Shown here piece after piece: positions 24,240 to 32,939 of a stretch of DNA of 61,573 nucleotides (position 1 is its first letter; every line of letters starts with the position of its first letter). Origin of the DNA: CAYVQZ01 sp964453435 (GTDB taxonomy: Bacteria > Abyssobacteria > SURF-5); NCBI GenBank assembly GCA_964453435.1, contig CAYVQZ010000030.1, positions 1-61,573 of the forward strand, read 5' to 3'. Both the position numbers and the translations under genes were made by a program. A model generated the notes under the pieces. That model was not told the DNA's origin. It searched no databases and worked only from the letters and a program-made list of their open reading frames with translations.

Positions 24240-25901
24240 TTGCCCGAGAAACCGCAAAATATGGCACAATCGCGGAAGCCCTTTCCTCCTGCCGACGTTT
24301 CCCACTCGAGAATCGTGTCGGGCTTGAATCGTTTTGGTCTTCCTGTCTCCGCCCGGAGCGTTTTGGTGGGAAGCACTGTCCTCATTTGTCTCTACCTCAC
24401 AAGTTTTTACAGCTACCTGCTTTTTCACAGCCTGGCCGAACTGTTCAGTGTTGTCGTTGCCGGCAGCATCTTCATCATTGCCTGGAACTCGCGTCGCTTT
24501 GCGGACGCCGGCTACCTGCTACTGTTGGGCATAGGCTATCTGTGCGTGGGGGCTATCGACCTGCTTCATACGCTTGCGTATACGGGGATGGGAGTATTTC
24601 CCGGATACGGAAGCAACTTGCCTACTCAACTCTGGATTGCCGCCCGGTATGTTGAAAGCGTCACGCTTCTGTGCGCGCCGCTGGTTTTCGGCCGCTCATT
24701 GCCAATCCGCTTTCTGATTGGGGTTTACACGGTCATCTTCGCTGCAGTCGTTGGCTCTATCTTTTCCTGGGACATATTCCCGGCCTGCTTCATAGATGGG
24801 GAAGGATTAACGCCGTTCAAGGTTTGGAGCGAGTACGCGGTTTGCATTATTCTTGGCTGCTCCATTGTCTTGTTAGTGCGAAAGCGGCGCGCTCTCCACA
24901 CACGTGTCTTCCGCCTGCTCCTCGCATCCGTCGGCGTGACCATTGTCGCCGAGCTATCGTTCACATTGTACGCAGACCCTTTCGGCCACTGGAACCTGCT
25001 CGGGCACATGCTCAAAATAGTCTCGTTCTATCTTATCTACAAGGCGATTGTTGTCACTGCCCTCAGAGAGCCGTACAACCTCTTGTTTCGGTCCCTGAAA
25101 CAGAACGAGGAGGAATTGCGCAAATCCGAGAATCGCTATCGGCTGCTCGCGGAAAACCTCGAGGAAACCGTCAAGAAGAAAGTGGCGGAACTCCAGCAGG
25201 CTGAGAGAATGGCGGCGCTGGGACAGATGATTTCCGTCGTCGCGCACGATCTCAGAAACCCCTTGCAAAACATCCGCATGGGCGTCGATGAGCTTCGCAG
25301 ACAGCTCGGAGAAGACTCCGAGAAACAAGAAGTGCTGGATGAGATACGTCACGGAGTTTCACGACTCGATGTCATCGTAAGCGAGTTGCTGGAATATTCC
25401 CGACCACTTCATTTACAGTACTCATTATGGGCCATTGACGAGATTGTGCGGAGCGCAATGGACTCGGTGCGTCACAGATTTCACAATCTGGGGACAGAAA
25501 TAAACCTGGAAGATGGGGACAGGGAGATTCTTTTCGACGCGGACAAGCTCACCCGAGTCTTCGTGAATCTGCTGGAAAACGCCGCGGAATCTATGCCCGA
25601 CGGCGGAAAAATCAGCGTTTCTTCGCGATTCATGGATTCCAATGGCCTCTCCTTCCTGAAGGTGGAAGTTTCCGACACCGGCTGCGGAATGGACGCGGAA
25701 ACACTTGCCCGCGTTCATGAGCCTTTCTTCACGACAAAAGTGCAAGGCACCGGACTCGGCATTCCAATCTGCAGAAAGATCATCGAGGCTCACGGCGGGT
25801 CCTTGCAAGTGCAGAGCAGGGTCAACGAGGGGACGACCGTCGAAATTATCCTTCCTGCAGGAAGCATGCGGTCTGCGTCGACGGAGAATCAACTGGTTTA
25901 A
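24240..25901 (+). CDS. MASE3-domain sensor histidine kinase
   Basis: This 553-residue membrane sensor kinase has an N-terminal MASE3 sensory domain of seven to eight hydrophobic helices (residues about 38-275), recognisable from FSVVVAGSIFIIAWNSRR, IDLLHTLAYTGMGVFPGYGSNLPTQLW and WIAARYVES. A coiled-coil linker follows, then the kinase core: H box VVAHDLRNPLQNIR, N box NLLENAAESM, and the ATP-lid motifs DTGCGM, PFFTTK and GTGLGI. The start is TTG 24240 with GAGG upstream; ATG 24261 is an alternative. It probably phosphorylates the adjacent receiver. The MASE3 ligand is unknown. Confidence 0.9.
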   Translation: MPEKPQNMAQSRKPFPPADVSHSRIVSGLNRFGLPVSARSVLVGSTVLICLYLTSFYSYLLFHSLAELFSVVVAGSIFIIAWNSRRFADAGYLLLLGIGYLCVGAIDLLHTLAYTGMGVFPGYGSNLPTQLWIAARYVESVTLLCAPLVFGRSLPIRFLIGVYTVIFAAVVGSIFSWDIFPACFIDGEGLTPFKVWSEYAVCIILGCSIVLLVRKRRALHTRVFRLLLASVGVTIVAELSFTLYADPFGHWNLLGHMLKIVSFYLIYKAIVVTALREPYNLLFRSLKQNEEELRKSENRYRLLAENLEETVKKKVAELQQAERMAALGQMISVVAHDLRNPLQNIRMGVDELRRQLGEDSEKQEVLDEIRHGVSRLDVIVSELLEYSRPLHLQYSLWAIDEIVRSAMDSVRHRFHNLGTEINLEDGDREILFDADKLTRVFVNLLENAAESMPDGGKISVSSRFMDSNGLSFLKVEVSDTGCGMDAETLARVHEPFFTTKVQGTGLGIPICRKIIEAHGGSLQVQSRVNEGTTVEIILPAGSMRSASTENQLV

Positions 25902-26265
25902 GCATGCTGACCAGCAAGGGCATCATTTTTTTACTCCCGAAACGAGGGGAAAATGACAGGAATGAAGATGCGAAAGAGGACAGAGAGCGTGTCCGACACT
26001 TCTATATCGCGGTTCTCTGCACAGTGGACAGCCCCGAATCTATGCCGCGGATTGCGCGGGATTTCGCGTCCGTAATTCTTGGGATAGCCACCTTCGCAAG
26101 CAGTTACCGGACAGTCTCACAAAGCTGTGAAACCGGCTTGGCGCCTCGATGCAGAAAGAAACTACCCTCACGATTGATGTGGCGGCGGTCCAAATCGCCA
26201 GATAGGCGCTCGAAGTTTCGTGATAAATCGGAAAGACAATGGAAAATCGCCGCTTGTTGCGGATT
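25902..26265. other. convergent intergenic stretch, no gene recognised
   Basis: This 364-base gap lies between the kinase and the XRE-cupin gene, which converge. Short open frames here show no family resemblance. A GTCTCACAAAGCTGTGAAAC segment near 26114 faintly resembles the outer arm of the interspersed repeats; no clear terminator was seen. Confidence 0.5.
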
Positions 26266-26847
26266 TTACTTATGCGTGGCGTGAATTACCGCCAAAATCG
26301 TCGTCTCTTTGTCACCGACGCATTCCACGCGATGACGAAGCTTCGAGTCGAAATAAATACAATCGCCGGGTCTGAGCACGTCGGTGTGGTCCTCGAGCGT
26401 GACCTCCATCTCGCCCTCGAGCACAAAAATGAACTCCTCGCCCTCATGGGAATATGCGTTCCGATCTTTTTTTGTCGCCGGCTCCAGCGTCACCAGAAAC
26501 GGTTCCATGCAGCGGTTTTTCTTATCCTGGGCGAGTGACTCATAGGAATAACCGAATTTTACGCCTTCCTTCGAGGCCACACGCGAGACGTGACGGCGTT
26601 CGTTCGAGCGGACTATAACAAACGGCGCTTCCGATTTGTCTTCGAAAAAATATCCGATTGGGACTTCCATTGCCTGCCCCAGCTTGATCAACGTGCCGAG
26701 CGGCGGGGAAATCATGTGGTTCTCGATCTGCGACAACAGCGCGGACGAGAAACCCGATTTCTCGGCAAGTTCGGGCAAGGACATCCCTTTTTCCTGTCGG
26801 AGCTGCTTCACCTTCTCGCCGATATGCATCTCGTGAATTTCAGCCAT
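26266..26847 (-). CDS. XRE-family regulator with C-terminal cupin domain
   Basis: This 193-residue regulator has an N-terminal helix-turn-helix of Cro/C1 type (GEKVKQLRQEKGMSLPELAEKSGFSSALLSQIENH) and a C-terminal cupin (AYSHEGEEFIFVLEGEMEV...DCIYFDSKLRHRV) that usually binds a small metabolite. ATG 26847 follows the stop of the oxidoreductase gamma subunit by one base, so it belongs to that operon. It is likely to sense a 2-oxoacid, acyl-CoA or amino-acid-derived ligand and control the operon; this is inferred from position only. Confidence 0.9.
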   Translation of the reverse strand: MAEIHEMHIGEKVKQLRQEKGMSLPELAEKSGFSSALLSQIENHMISPPLGTLIKLGQAMEVPIGYFFEDKSEAPFVIVRSNERRHVSRVASKEGVKFGYSYESLAQDKKNRCMEPFLVTLEPATKKDRNAYSHEGEEFIFVLEGEMEVTLEDHTDVLRPGDCIYFDSKLRHRVECVGDKETTILAVIHATHK

Positions 26848-26848
26848 G

Positions 26849-27394
26849 CTATCCTCTTCGCGCAAGCTGCGCCCCTGTCTCTATCGCCTTGATATTCATT
26901 GGGATAGTTTTGTGATAACGTTCTGCAATCGCCTTTGGCAGAGCGTTTTTGACGCTTTCGAGGGAAACCACCTGCGTTCTCTCCGCGTAACCGCCGAGCG
27001 CCACCATATTGGCCATCTTCCCGTTTCCCAATTCAAGCGCAATATCGTTTGTCGGCAAAAGCAGCGTGTCGATGTCGGTTCGAGTCACCTGCTCGGCGTC
27101 GATAAGCGATGTGTTCACCAGCAAAAAACCGCCCGCCCTGACTCGCGGCTGAAACTTGACCAGCGACGGCCCGTTCATGACAATGACCGAGTGGGGATGT
27201 CCCGTCATCGGCGAACCGATTTCTTCGTCGGAAATCATGATCGTGCAGTTGGCGGTGCCGCCGCGCATTTCAACCCCGTAGGTGGGCATATACGTCACGC
27301 GCTTGCCTTCCATCATGGCGGCATACGCAAGGATGTCACCGATAAGCATGATCCCCTGGCCACCGAATCCGGCCATTATTACGTCGGTATACAT
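26849..27394 (-). CDS. 2-oxoacid:ferredoxin oxidoreductase, gamma subunit
   Basis: This 181-residue subunit has the gamma-domain signature GFGGQGIMLIGDILAYAAM at the start and PTYGVEMRGGTANCTIMIS, typical of KorC/VorC-type subunits that help bind CoA and complete the catalytic heterotetramer. It follows the TPP-binding beta subunit by 48 bases and is followed at once by the XRE-cupin regulator. Confidence 0.92.
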   Translation of the reverse strand: MYTDVIMAGFGGQGIMLIGDILAYAAMMEGKRVTYMPTYGVEMRGGTANCTIMISDEEIGSPMTGHPHSVIVMNGPSLVKFQPRVRAGGFLLVNTSLIDAEQVTRTDIDTLLLPTNDIALELGNGKMANMVALGGYAERTQVVSLESVKNALPKAIAERYHKTIPMNIKAIETGAQLARRG

Positions 27395-27442
27395 CAGCCT
27401 TCTCTCTTTGTTGAAGATAGAGCGTGCGGAAAATCCGTTGCG

Positions 27443-28198
27443 TTACAGAAAGTCCTTGCCGGTGCGTTCCTTGTACACTCCGAGAGGGAAATAGGGAATC
27501 ATTTCCTCTTCCACTTTCCGTTGTCCTTCGAGTGGAGACACACGCCAGTTGGTATGACAGGCCGAAAGCACTTCCACCAACGAAAAACCCATCTCGTTCA
27601 CCTGCATCTCAAACGCTTTCCGAATCGCCTTCTTTGCGTTCAGCACGGCTTTTGCATTGTGAAGCGACACGCGAACCGAGTAGGCCACGCCCTCCAGGGT
27701 AGCCAGCATTTCCGCCATGCGAATCGGATACCCGTCGGTTCGGAAGTCCCGCCCGTACGGGCTCGTGGTGGTCTGTTGCCCCAGCAGCGTCGTGGGCGCC
27801 ATCTGACCGCCGGTCATTCCGTAAACCGTGTTGTTGACGAAGATGACGGTGATATTCTCGCCGCGGTTCGCCGTGTGAATTATTTCGGATGTTCCGATGG
27901 CCGCCAGGTCTCCGTCCCCCTGGTACGTGAACACGATTGTGTCCGGCAGCGAACGCTTCACACCGGTTGCGACGGCGGGAGCCCGTCCATGGGGGGCCTC
28001 GATCACGTCGACGTTGAAATAGTCATACATGAAGACCGCGCATCCCACGCAGGCTACACCGATAGTCTTCTCTCTCAAACCGAAATGGTCAATGGCTTCG
28101 GCGACCAGGCGATGAGCCGTTCCGTGCGTGCAACCCGGACAAAAATGAGTCGGCTTATCCGACAGTGTCTCCGGACGCTTGAATACTTGCTTCGGCAT
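27443..28198 (-). CDS. 2-oxoacid:ferredoxin oxidoreductase, TPP-binding beta subunit
   Basis: This 251-residue subunit carries CPGCTHG near residue 20 and the thiamine pyrophosphate motif GDGDLAAIG...NITVIFVNN, with GVACVGCAVF between them. It binds TPP and contributes Cys ligands to an Fe-S cluster. Its ATG lies 44 bases inside the end of the alpha-subunit gene, which implies tight translational coupling. The family covers 2-oxoglutarate and branched-chain 2-oxoacid enzymes; see the alpha subunit for the specificity argument. Confidence 0.92.
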   Translation of the reverse strand: MPKQVFKRPETLSDKPTHFCPGCTHGTAHRLVAEAIDHFGLREKTIGVACVGCAVFMYDYFNVDVIEAPHGRAPAVATGVKRSLPDTIVFTYQGDGDLAAIGTSEIIHTANRGENITVIFVNNTVYGMTGGQMAPTTLLGQQTTTSPYGRDFRTDGYPIRMAEMLATLEGVAYSVRVSLHNAKAVLNAKKAIRKAFEMQVNEMGFSLVEVLSACHTNWRVSPLEGQRKVEEEMIPYFPLGVYKERTGKDFL

Positions 28199-29246
28199 TG
28201 ATGCTCCTTTTCATTTCTTCGAGAACTTCTTCGGGTGTCGGCACTCCGCCGCCGGGACGCCCATAGAAAAATATCTCGGCCGCCCGATGCGCGCAGACTT
28301 GCACGTCGGTCAGCATTTGTCCCGTGTTCATCTCGACCACGAGCACTTTTCCTGTCTTTTTGGAGGCCTCGTAAATGGCCTTCGACGGGAACGGAAAAAG
28401 CGTTATGGGACGAATCAGGCCGACCCGTAATCCCTCATTTTTCGCGAGTGCCATTGCGGTCTTCACGATCCTGGATGCCGTTCCGAAGGCGACAACCAGC
28501 AGCTCTGCCCCCTCAACGTCTTTTCCCTCGTATATAACCTCTTTTTCACGAATCTCGTCATACTTGTTCTTGAGCTCAAGGTTATGGGCTTCCTGCTCGC
28601 CATCGCTCAGATAAAGGGTTTTTAAGTACTGCGGTTTCCGGCCGATTGCGCCGGTCAAGGCCCATGGCTTGTCGTAGCGCCTCACCGGCTCGCGGGGCTC
28701 AAGAACCGCCGGCTCCTTCATCTGGCCAAGGATGGCGTCTGCCAGTATCATTGCCGGATTCCGGTATTTGTCCGATAATTCAAATGCCTTGATGGTGAGG
28801 TCGAACATCTCCTGGACCGACGCAGGCGCCAGAACGATATTGTAATAGTCGCCGTGACCCCCGCCTCTCGTCGCCTGAAAATAATCTCCCTGTGTGGGAG
28901 AAATGCCGCCCAGGCCGGGGCCGCACCTCATAATGTTCACCACGAGGCCCGGAATCTCGCTTCCCGCCATATACGACATGCCTTCCTGCATGAGAGAAAT
29001 GCCCGGGCCCGAAGACGATGTCATCACTCGCGAGCCGGTGGCGGCGGTTCCCATCACCATGTTGATCGAGGCGATCTCGCTTTCCGCCTGAATGAAGATT
29101 CCTCCAGCTTTTGGAAGATGTTCGGAAAGATATTCCGGAATATCGTTCTGCGGAGTTATAGGGTAGCCGAAGTAGTAACGGCATCCGGCTTGTATGGCCG
29201 CTTCAGCCAGAGCAGTATTCCCCTTAACTAATTGTTGCTCACTCAT
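28155..29246 (-). CDS. vorB: 2-oxoacid:ferredoxin oxidoreductase alpha subunit, VorB-like
   Basis: This 363-residue alpha subunit closely follows the pattern annotated as 3-methyl-2-oxobutanoate dehydrogenase VorB: KGNTALAEAAIQAGCRYYFGYPITPQN, QAESEIASINMVMG, MTSSSGPGISLMQEGMSY, PGLGGISPTQGDYFQATRGGGHGDY and ILADAILGQMKEP. The complex would oxidatively decarboxylate a branched-chain 2-oxoacid to acyl-CoA plus reduced ferredoxin, or run in reverse. A KorA (2-oxoglutarate) role cannot be excluded from sequence alone. It is the second gene of the operon after the ferredoxin subunit. Confidence 0.92.
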   Translation of the reverse strand: MSEQQLVKGNTALAEAAIQAGCRYYFGYPITPQNDIPEYLSEHLPKAGGIFIQAESEIASINMVMGTAATGSRVMTSSSGPGISLMQEGMSYMAGSEIPGLVVNIMRCGPGLGGISPTQGDYFQATRGGGHGDYYNIVLAPASVQEMFDLTIKAFELSDKYRNPAMILADAILGQMKEPAVLEPREPVRRYDKPWALTGAIGRKPQYLKTLYLSDGEQEAHNLELKNKYDEIREKEVIYEGKDVEGAELLVVAFGTASRIVKTAMALAKNEGLRVGLIRPITLFPFPSKAIYEASKKTGKVLVVEMNTGQMLTDVQVCAHRAAEIFFYGRPGGGVPTPEEVLEEMKRSINAEASIQASGDTVG

Positions 29247-29303
29247 TTATACACCTCTGCACGTTTTCCAGCTCTTCGGCGAATTCCGATTTGCCGACCC
29301 CTT

Positions 29304-29540
29304 TTACTTGAATACCTCGATGGCTGTGTCGGGGCAGACTTCGGCGCACAAGCAACACCCGGTGCATCGGCCGTTGCCCTCGAACCTGGCGGGATGATAA
29401 CCCTGTGAGTTTATCGTGGTGTCAATCACGATGCACCCGAGGGGGCACGTATCCACACAGAATCCGCAACTCTTGCACCGTTCCTGTAATATTACTATAT
29501 ACGATTCTGTCTTCTTGCTTTCCGTTTTCTTTGCTGCCAT
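29304..29540 (-). CDS. 2-oxoacid:ferredoxin oxidoreductase, 2[4Fe-4S] ferredoxin (delta) subunit
   Basis: This 78-residue ferredoxin-like subunit has two complete cluster motifs, CKSCGFCVDTCPLGC and CTGCCLCAEVCP, after a short lysine-rich N-terminus. It takes electrons from the TPP centre to soluble ferredoxin. ATG 29540 gives the normal length; an in-frame start 17 codons earlier looks less likely. It is the first gene of the operon, 57 bases before the alpha subunit. Confidence 0.92.
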   Translation of the reverse strand: MAAKKTESKKTESYIVILQERCKSCGFCVDTCPLGCIVIDTTINSQGYHPARFEGNGRCTGCCLCAEVCPDTAIEVFK

Positions 29541-29598
29541 GGCGTTTCTTCTCGGAGAGTTATTGAATCGCACAATATACTGTACTAACAAGGCTTTT

Positions 29599-29628
29599 AT
29601 TATATCTTCTCGTTTTGTTCAAAGTCAA
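29599..29628 (-). promoter_or_regulatory. probable promoter of the 2-oxoacid oxidoreductase operon
   Basis: Read on the minus strand, TTGACT (29628-29623) and TATAAT (29604-29599) are separated by 18 bases. Transcription would start near 29592 and read through the ferredoxin subunit to the XRE-cupin gene. Confidence 0.55.
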
Positions 29629-29796
29629 ATGACGGCGGCATCTTGCGAGCCGGGAGCCGCCATGTCGCTGAACCGTCTTCCCTTGACATTCCCCGGGGTG
29701 TGCCGGTAACGTTAAATATCGTTCTCATGTTGTTCGTGAAACGAGCGCAACGAATCAACCCGGCGAATCACATTTTCCTGAAAAGGGCTATGGAGC

Positions 29797-29909
29797 CTGT
29801 CCCACGGTTGCCGAGCGAAGGGGACTGTCCCAGATTTACGGGCACGAAGTGCCGTAGAATCGGGACTGTCCCCGAAGCGAACAACCCTCAGAATCGACCG
29901 TGGGACACT
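29797..29909 (+). repeat. nested palindromic interspersed repeat, copy 2
   Basis: Outer arms TGTCCCACGGTTG (29799) and ACCGTGGGACAC (29897) enclose inner arms GGGGACTGTCCC and GGGACTGTCCCC, which in turn flank TTTACGGGCAC and GTGCCGTAGAA. It shares these arms with the repeats at 12106, 55935, 59640 and 61187. Confidence 0.8.
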
Positions 29910-29967
29910 CTCTATGGTGAGTCTGTCCAATAATTATTTATGAAGGTTCCTTCGGAAAACCGAAGCC

Positions 29968-30012
29968 TAATTCCGGGGACATGGATTTCTGGGTTCCGTG
30001 TCCCCGGAATTA
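29968..30012 (+). repeat. perfect 14-base inverted repeat, REP-like
   Basis: TAATTCCGGGGACA (29968-29981) and TGTCCCCGGAATTA (29999-30012) are exact reverse complements around a 17-base loop. A degraded second copy is at 59764-59825. The core resembles REP units mobilised by Y1 (RAYT) transposases; no such transposase lies in the window. With copy 2 it fills most of the 560-base gap between the promoter at 29599 and the gene at 30188. Confidence 0.85.
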
Positions 30013-30187
30013 GCGCAAATCGAATCATCGGACACACTCATGGTCGGCATTCGAACTGCCATGCCTGTTCGTCGTTCCGGCGATTGGCGGACTATTCTCT
30101 GAGCGGGGCAAAAGCGTGCGACCCACCGTACCGCAATTCGGACACGTTCGCGAGCTCCGGGATCGTGTCGCAGCGCCTTCTGATTCC

Positions 30188-31081
30188 ATGCGTATTCTCT
30201 TGATATTTATCGATGGTCTTGGCGTAGGGGAGAGGGACCCGTCGAAGAACCCGTTCGCATCATTGCCTTCGCGGGTATTCCTCGATTTTCTCGATGCCGG
30301 TTCGGACAGCGCAACGCACGGCGGATTGGCGCTGAGGGCCGACGCGTCCCTGGATGTCGAGGGGCTGCCGCAGAGCGCCACCGGCCAGACCGCACTGCTG
30401 ACCGGGATTAATGCCGCCAAGGCCATTGGGCGGCATCTGAGCGGCTTTCCCACCAAGCCGCTCCGAGCCATACTAAACGAGCACAGCATTCTGAAGCAGG
30501 TCAAGGATAACGGCTTGAACGCCGCGTTCATAAATGTGTTCAACCCGCTTTTCTTCGAAGCGTTAGAGAAAAACCTGAAGATTCGGGTTTCCGTGACGAC
30601 TGTCGCCAATATGGCTGCGTCACTTCCTTTTTTCGGGCTCGAAGACCTCCTCGCGCGCCGCGCGATATATCAGGACTTCACTAACCGCATCCTGATCGAA
30701 AAAGGGTTTGACGCGCCCGCCTTCACGCCCCGTGAGGCGGGAGAAATTCTTGGTCGGTGCGCTGCCCGATACCATTTTTGCCTCTACGAATATTTTCAAA
30801 GCGACGTCGCCGGACACAGCGGCAGTCTCGACCGGGCGATACAAGAGGCTGAAAAGCTTGACGAATTTCTGCTGGCGGTTCTGAATACCGTCGACTTGAC
30901 CGAAACCTCGGTTATCCTCACAAGCGATCACGGAAATCTTGAAGACGTATCTACCTCGCGGCACACCTCCAATCCCGTGCCGGTTCTCATCTGGGGTCCC
31001 CTGGCGTTAACTGCTCCGCCCATCCAATCAATTCTCGACGTCGCCCCGCTGATCGTTCGCTCGCTGGCAGCCGAAAGTTGA
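30188..31081 (+). CDS. metalloenzyme superfamily protein (phosphoglycerate mutase/phosphopentomutase-like)
   Basis: This 297-residue protein belongs to the alkaline-phosphatase/iPGM metalloenzyme superfamily. The first strand, LLIFIDGLGVGE, supplies the first metal-binding Asp. SATGQTALLTG lies where the nucleophile Ser/Thr is found, YFQSDVAGHSG supplies Asp/His, and TSDHGNLED is the C-terminal metal motif. It lacks the large inserted domain of full-length (about 510-residue) independent phosphoglycerate mutases, so the substrate is unclear. ATG 30188 is the start that leads straight into the first strand; upstream in-frame codons run into repeat-derived sequence. Confidence 0.8.
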   Translation: MRILLIFIDGLGVGERDPSKNPFASLPSRVFLDFLDAGSDSATHGGLALRADASLDVEGLPQSATGQTALLTGINAAKAIGRHLSGFPTKPLRAILNEHSILKQVKDNGLNAAFINVFNPLFFEALEKNLKIRVSVTTVANMAASLPFFGLEDLLARRAIYQDFTNRILIEKGFDAPAFTPREAGEILGRCAARYHFCLYEYFQSDVAGHSGSLDRAIQEAEKLDEFLLAVLNTVDLTETSVILTSDHGNLEDVSTSRHTSNPVPVLIWGPLALTAPPIQSILDVAPLIVRSLAAES

Positions 31082-31147
31082 TGTTTCCCCCGCGCCTTCG
31101 CGTCCGGCAAGCGCGCCCGATGAAGAGTGTCCTCTCCGGGGGTATTC

Positions 31148-31176
31148 TTGACACGATTGACGCATTGCGTTATAAT
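31148..31176 (+). promoter_or_regulatory. consensus sigma70 promoter
   Basis: Perfect TTGACA (31148-31153) and TATAAT (31171-31176) boxes are spaced by 17 bases, about 88 bases before the tandem-repeat protein gene. This is the strongest-looking promoter in the window. Confidence 0.8.
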
Positions 31177-31264
31177 TCTAAAAAGACTTTCCGCCTGCAC
31201 GCGTTGCAGGATCAGGTTTCCGGTTCGCACTGATTGAAAGCAGCGAAAGGAGGAGAGAAGACAG

Positions 31265-31810
31265 ATGAATGCATCGGGAATTCTCAAAAAAGCATGTTAC
31301 GCCGGCATAGGCGTAATCGAGATGGTGCGAGAAGAGCTTGCCGAACTTCCCGAATCCGTCAAGGAGTCCTTTGAGAAACTCGTCGAACGTGGGGAACGCT
31401 TGGACCAGAAGGAAGAGAGCTTGGCCAGGGCGCTGCTCGTCGCGCTTAATGTGAAACCACGGCTGCCGTCGGCCAATGAAGTCGATCGGCTCATCCCGGG
31501 CTACGACGACCTGCCGGTGACCGAGGTCATCGACCAAATCAAAAAGCTCTCGATGAAGCAACTGGAAATCGTCAGAGAATACGAGCGTCATCACTACAAT
31601 CGCATTCGGATCATTCGGCAAATCGACAAGGAGTTGGACGAAGCCCGAATCATTCCCGGCTATGATAACCTGACCGTCGGCGAAGTGGTCGAGCATCTGG
31701 ATGATTTGCAGCCCCAGGAACTGGCGGCTATCCGCGATTATGAAAAGAACCACCGGAACCGCAAGACGGTTCTCAGCGCTATTGACCGGAATCTCGCGGC
31801 CGCGGTATAA
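31265..31810 (+). CDS. protein with two tandem DUF8129-like repeats
   Basis: This 181-residue soluble protein has a helical N-terminal half (residues about 10-60, phasin-like in style) followed by two copies of a motif of about 45 residues. Each begins IPGYD.L.V.EV and ends YE..H.NR..... Copy 1 spans about residues 77-120 and copy 2 about 130-173. The motif matches a small domain of unknown function, DUF8129. GGAGGAG precedes the ATG and the promoter is close to consensus, so expression may be high. Its last 32 bases overlap the 3' end of a convergent gene. Confidence 0.78.
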   Translation: MNASGILKKACYAGIGVIEMVREELAELPESVKESFEKLVERGERLDQKEESLARALLVALNVKPRLPSANEVDRLIPGYDDLPVTEVIDQIKKLSMKQLEIVREYERHHYNRIRIIRQIDKELDEARIIPGYDNLTVGEVVEHLDDLQPQELAAIRDYEKNHRNRKTVLSAIDRNLAAAV

Positions 31811-32336
31811 GAAAATCGAGTTCGTCTCTTGCCAGAACCCGGTATGCCGGACGGTTGTACTTCCTGTATGAATCCGAGTGGTGGAGGGGTGGGAACTTCC
31901 TCGCTTCGACCATGCGGGAGAAGCGTTCGATTTCCTCTTCGCTGAAACGCTTCCGCGGCCATCGTTTCAGCAATCGCTCAGCTTCAAGCCACACTCGGGA
32001 AAAGCGCTTCATGTCCCGGTCGAACGTAGTCGTCGATTGACGGACAGCCGTGGCTAGAACATTAGCGGCGATACCCTGTTGTGCGGCCGGGCGCAAGTTG
32101 ATTCGGCACGCCCCTCCGTCTACCGAGATGGGCTCCACAAGCGATTCTCGCTCGAAAAAAGGGGTCTTCATTTCTTCCCGTATCGTGCTCTCCGATAGGT
32201 ACCTTCCCAGATGTTCCGGACCAAAAACAGATTGATGGAGAAGCTTGTAGATGTCTGGCGGGCGGCATCCCTTGTGAAGCTCGAGATGAAAGGTAATGAG
32301 GTCGCCCAAGCTTTTGAATTTCTCCGGGGAAGTCAT
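31779..32336 (-). CDS. conserved hypothetical protein
   Basis: This 185-residue protein has no family I can name. It has a charged, mostly helical sequence with HLELHKGCRPPDIYKLLHQSVFGPEHLG near the N-terminus, a basic middle (RLLKRWPRKRFS) and a conserved-looking tail, PPLHHSDSYRKYNRPAYRV. The tail's histidines and tyrosines suggest a ligand or metal site. ATG 32336 is used; a TTG seven codons earlier is possible. It converges on the tandem-repeat protein gene with a 32-base overlap. Confidence 0.65.
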   Translation of the reverse strand: MTSPEKFKSLGDLITFHLELHKGCRPPDIYKLLHQSVFGPEHLGRYLSESTIREEMKTPFFERESLVEPISVDGGACRINLRPAAQQGIAANVLATAVRQSTTTFDRDMKRFSRVWLEAERLLKRWPRKRFSEEEIERFSRMVEARKFPPLHHSDSYRKYNRPAYRVLARDELDFLIPRPRDSGQ

Positions 32337-32527
32337 TTTCCAATTTATCCGAAGCAAGCCGTCGCACCATCGCTTCGTCTCGTGTTGCGGTCTTTGACAA
32401 ATGAACCGCGATTTGTTATATTCTGTCGTTGATTAGGTCGGCGTTGGATCGCAAATGACCCCATTCCACAGCGGCGCACCGGCCTTTTCGTCCGATCTGA
32501 AGTCATAATCAAGTCGCACGGACAGTC

Positions 32528-32929
32528 ATGGAATCGCAAAGAAAAATTCGTGTGCTGGTGGCAAAACCCGGGCTTGACGGGCACGACCGTGGCGTCAAAG
32601 TGGTTGCGGCGGCTTTGAGGGACGCCGGGATGGAAGTCATATACTCCGGCCTTCATCAAACTCCGGAAATGATTGTCGAAACAGCCATACAGGAAGATGT
32701 GAATGTAATCGGCCTTTCCATTCTCTCGGGTGCGCATATGACGCTCTTTCGCCGAGTCATGGACCTGCTTCGCGCCCGTGGCGCTGACCATATACTCCTC
32801 ACCGGCGGCGGAATCATTCCGGAAGAGGACAGGCAGGCGCTGCTCGACTTGGGAGTCGCCGCCCTGTTCGGACCCGGGACCGATACGCGCGATATCGTCG
32901 ATTTCATCCGTTCCGCCTGCGAAAAATAA
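32528..32929 (+). CDS. free-standing B12-binding domain (methylmalonyl-CoA mutase C-terminal type)
   Basis: This 133-residue protein is a single cobalamin-binding Rossmann domain. The base-off His motif appears as DGHDRG (about residue 18), followed by IGLSILSGAH and LLTGGGIIP, the second and third B12 contacts. It matches the small C-terminal domain or subunit of methylmalonyl-CoA-type mutases. The catalytic TIM-barrel partner is not in this window, so it must pair with a distant gene or act as a B12 carrier. It converges with panE, 10 bases apart. Confidence 0.9.
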   Translation: MESQRKIRVLVAKPGLDGHDRGVKVVAAALRDAGMEVIYSGLHQTPEMIVETAIQEDVNVIGLSILSGAHMTLFRRVMDLLRARGADHILLTGGGIIPEEDRQALLDLGVAALFGPGTDTRDIVDFIRSACEK

Positions 32930-32939
32930 CCGGGCGCTC

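Noticed and set aside
26846..28201. 451-codon open frame antisense to the 2-oxoacid oxidoreductase genes
   Set aside because: The composition is His/Arg-rich shadow sequence and the opposite strand encodes clear gamma and beta subunits.
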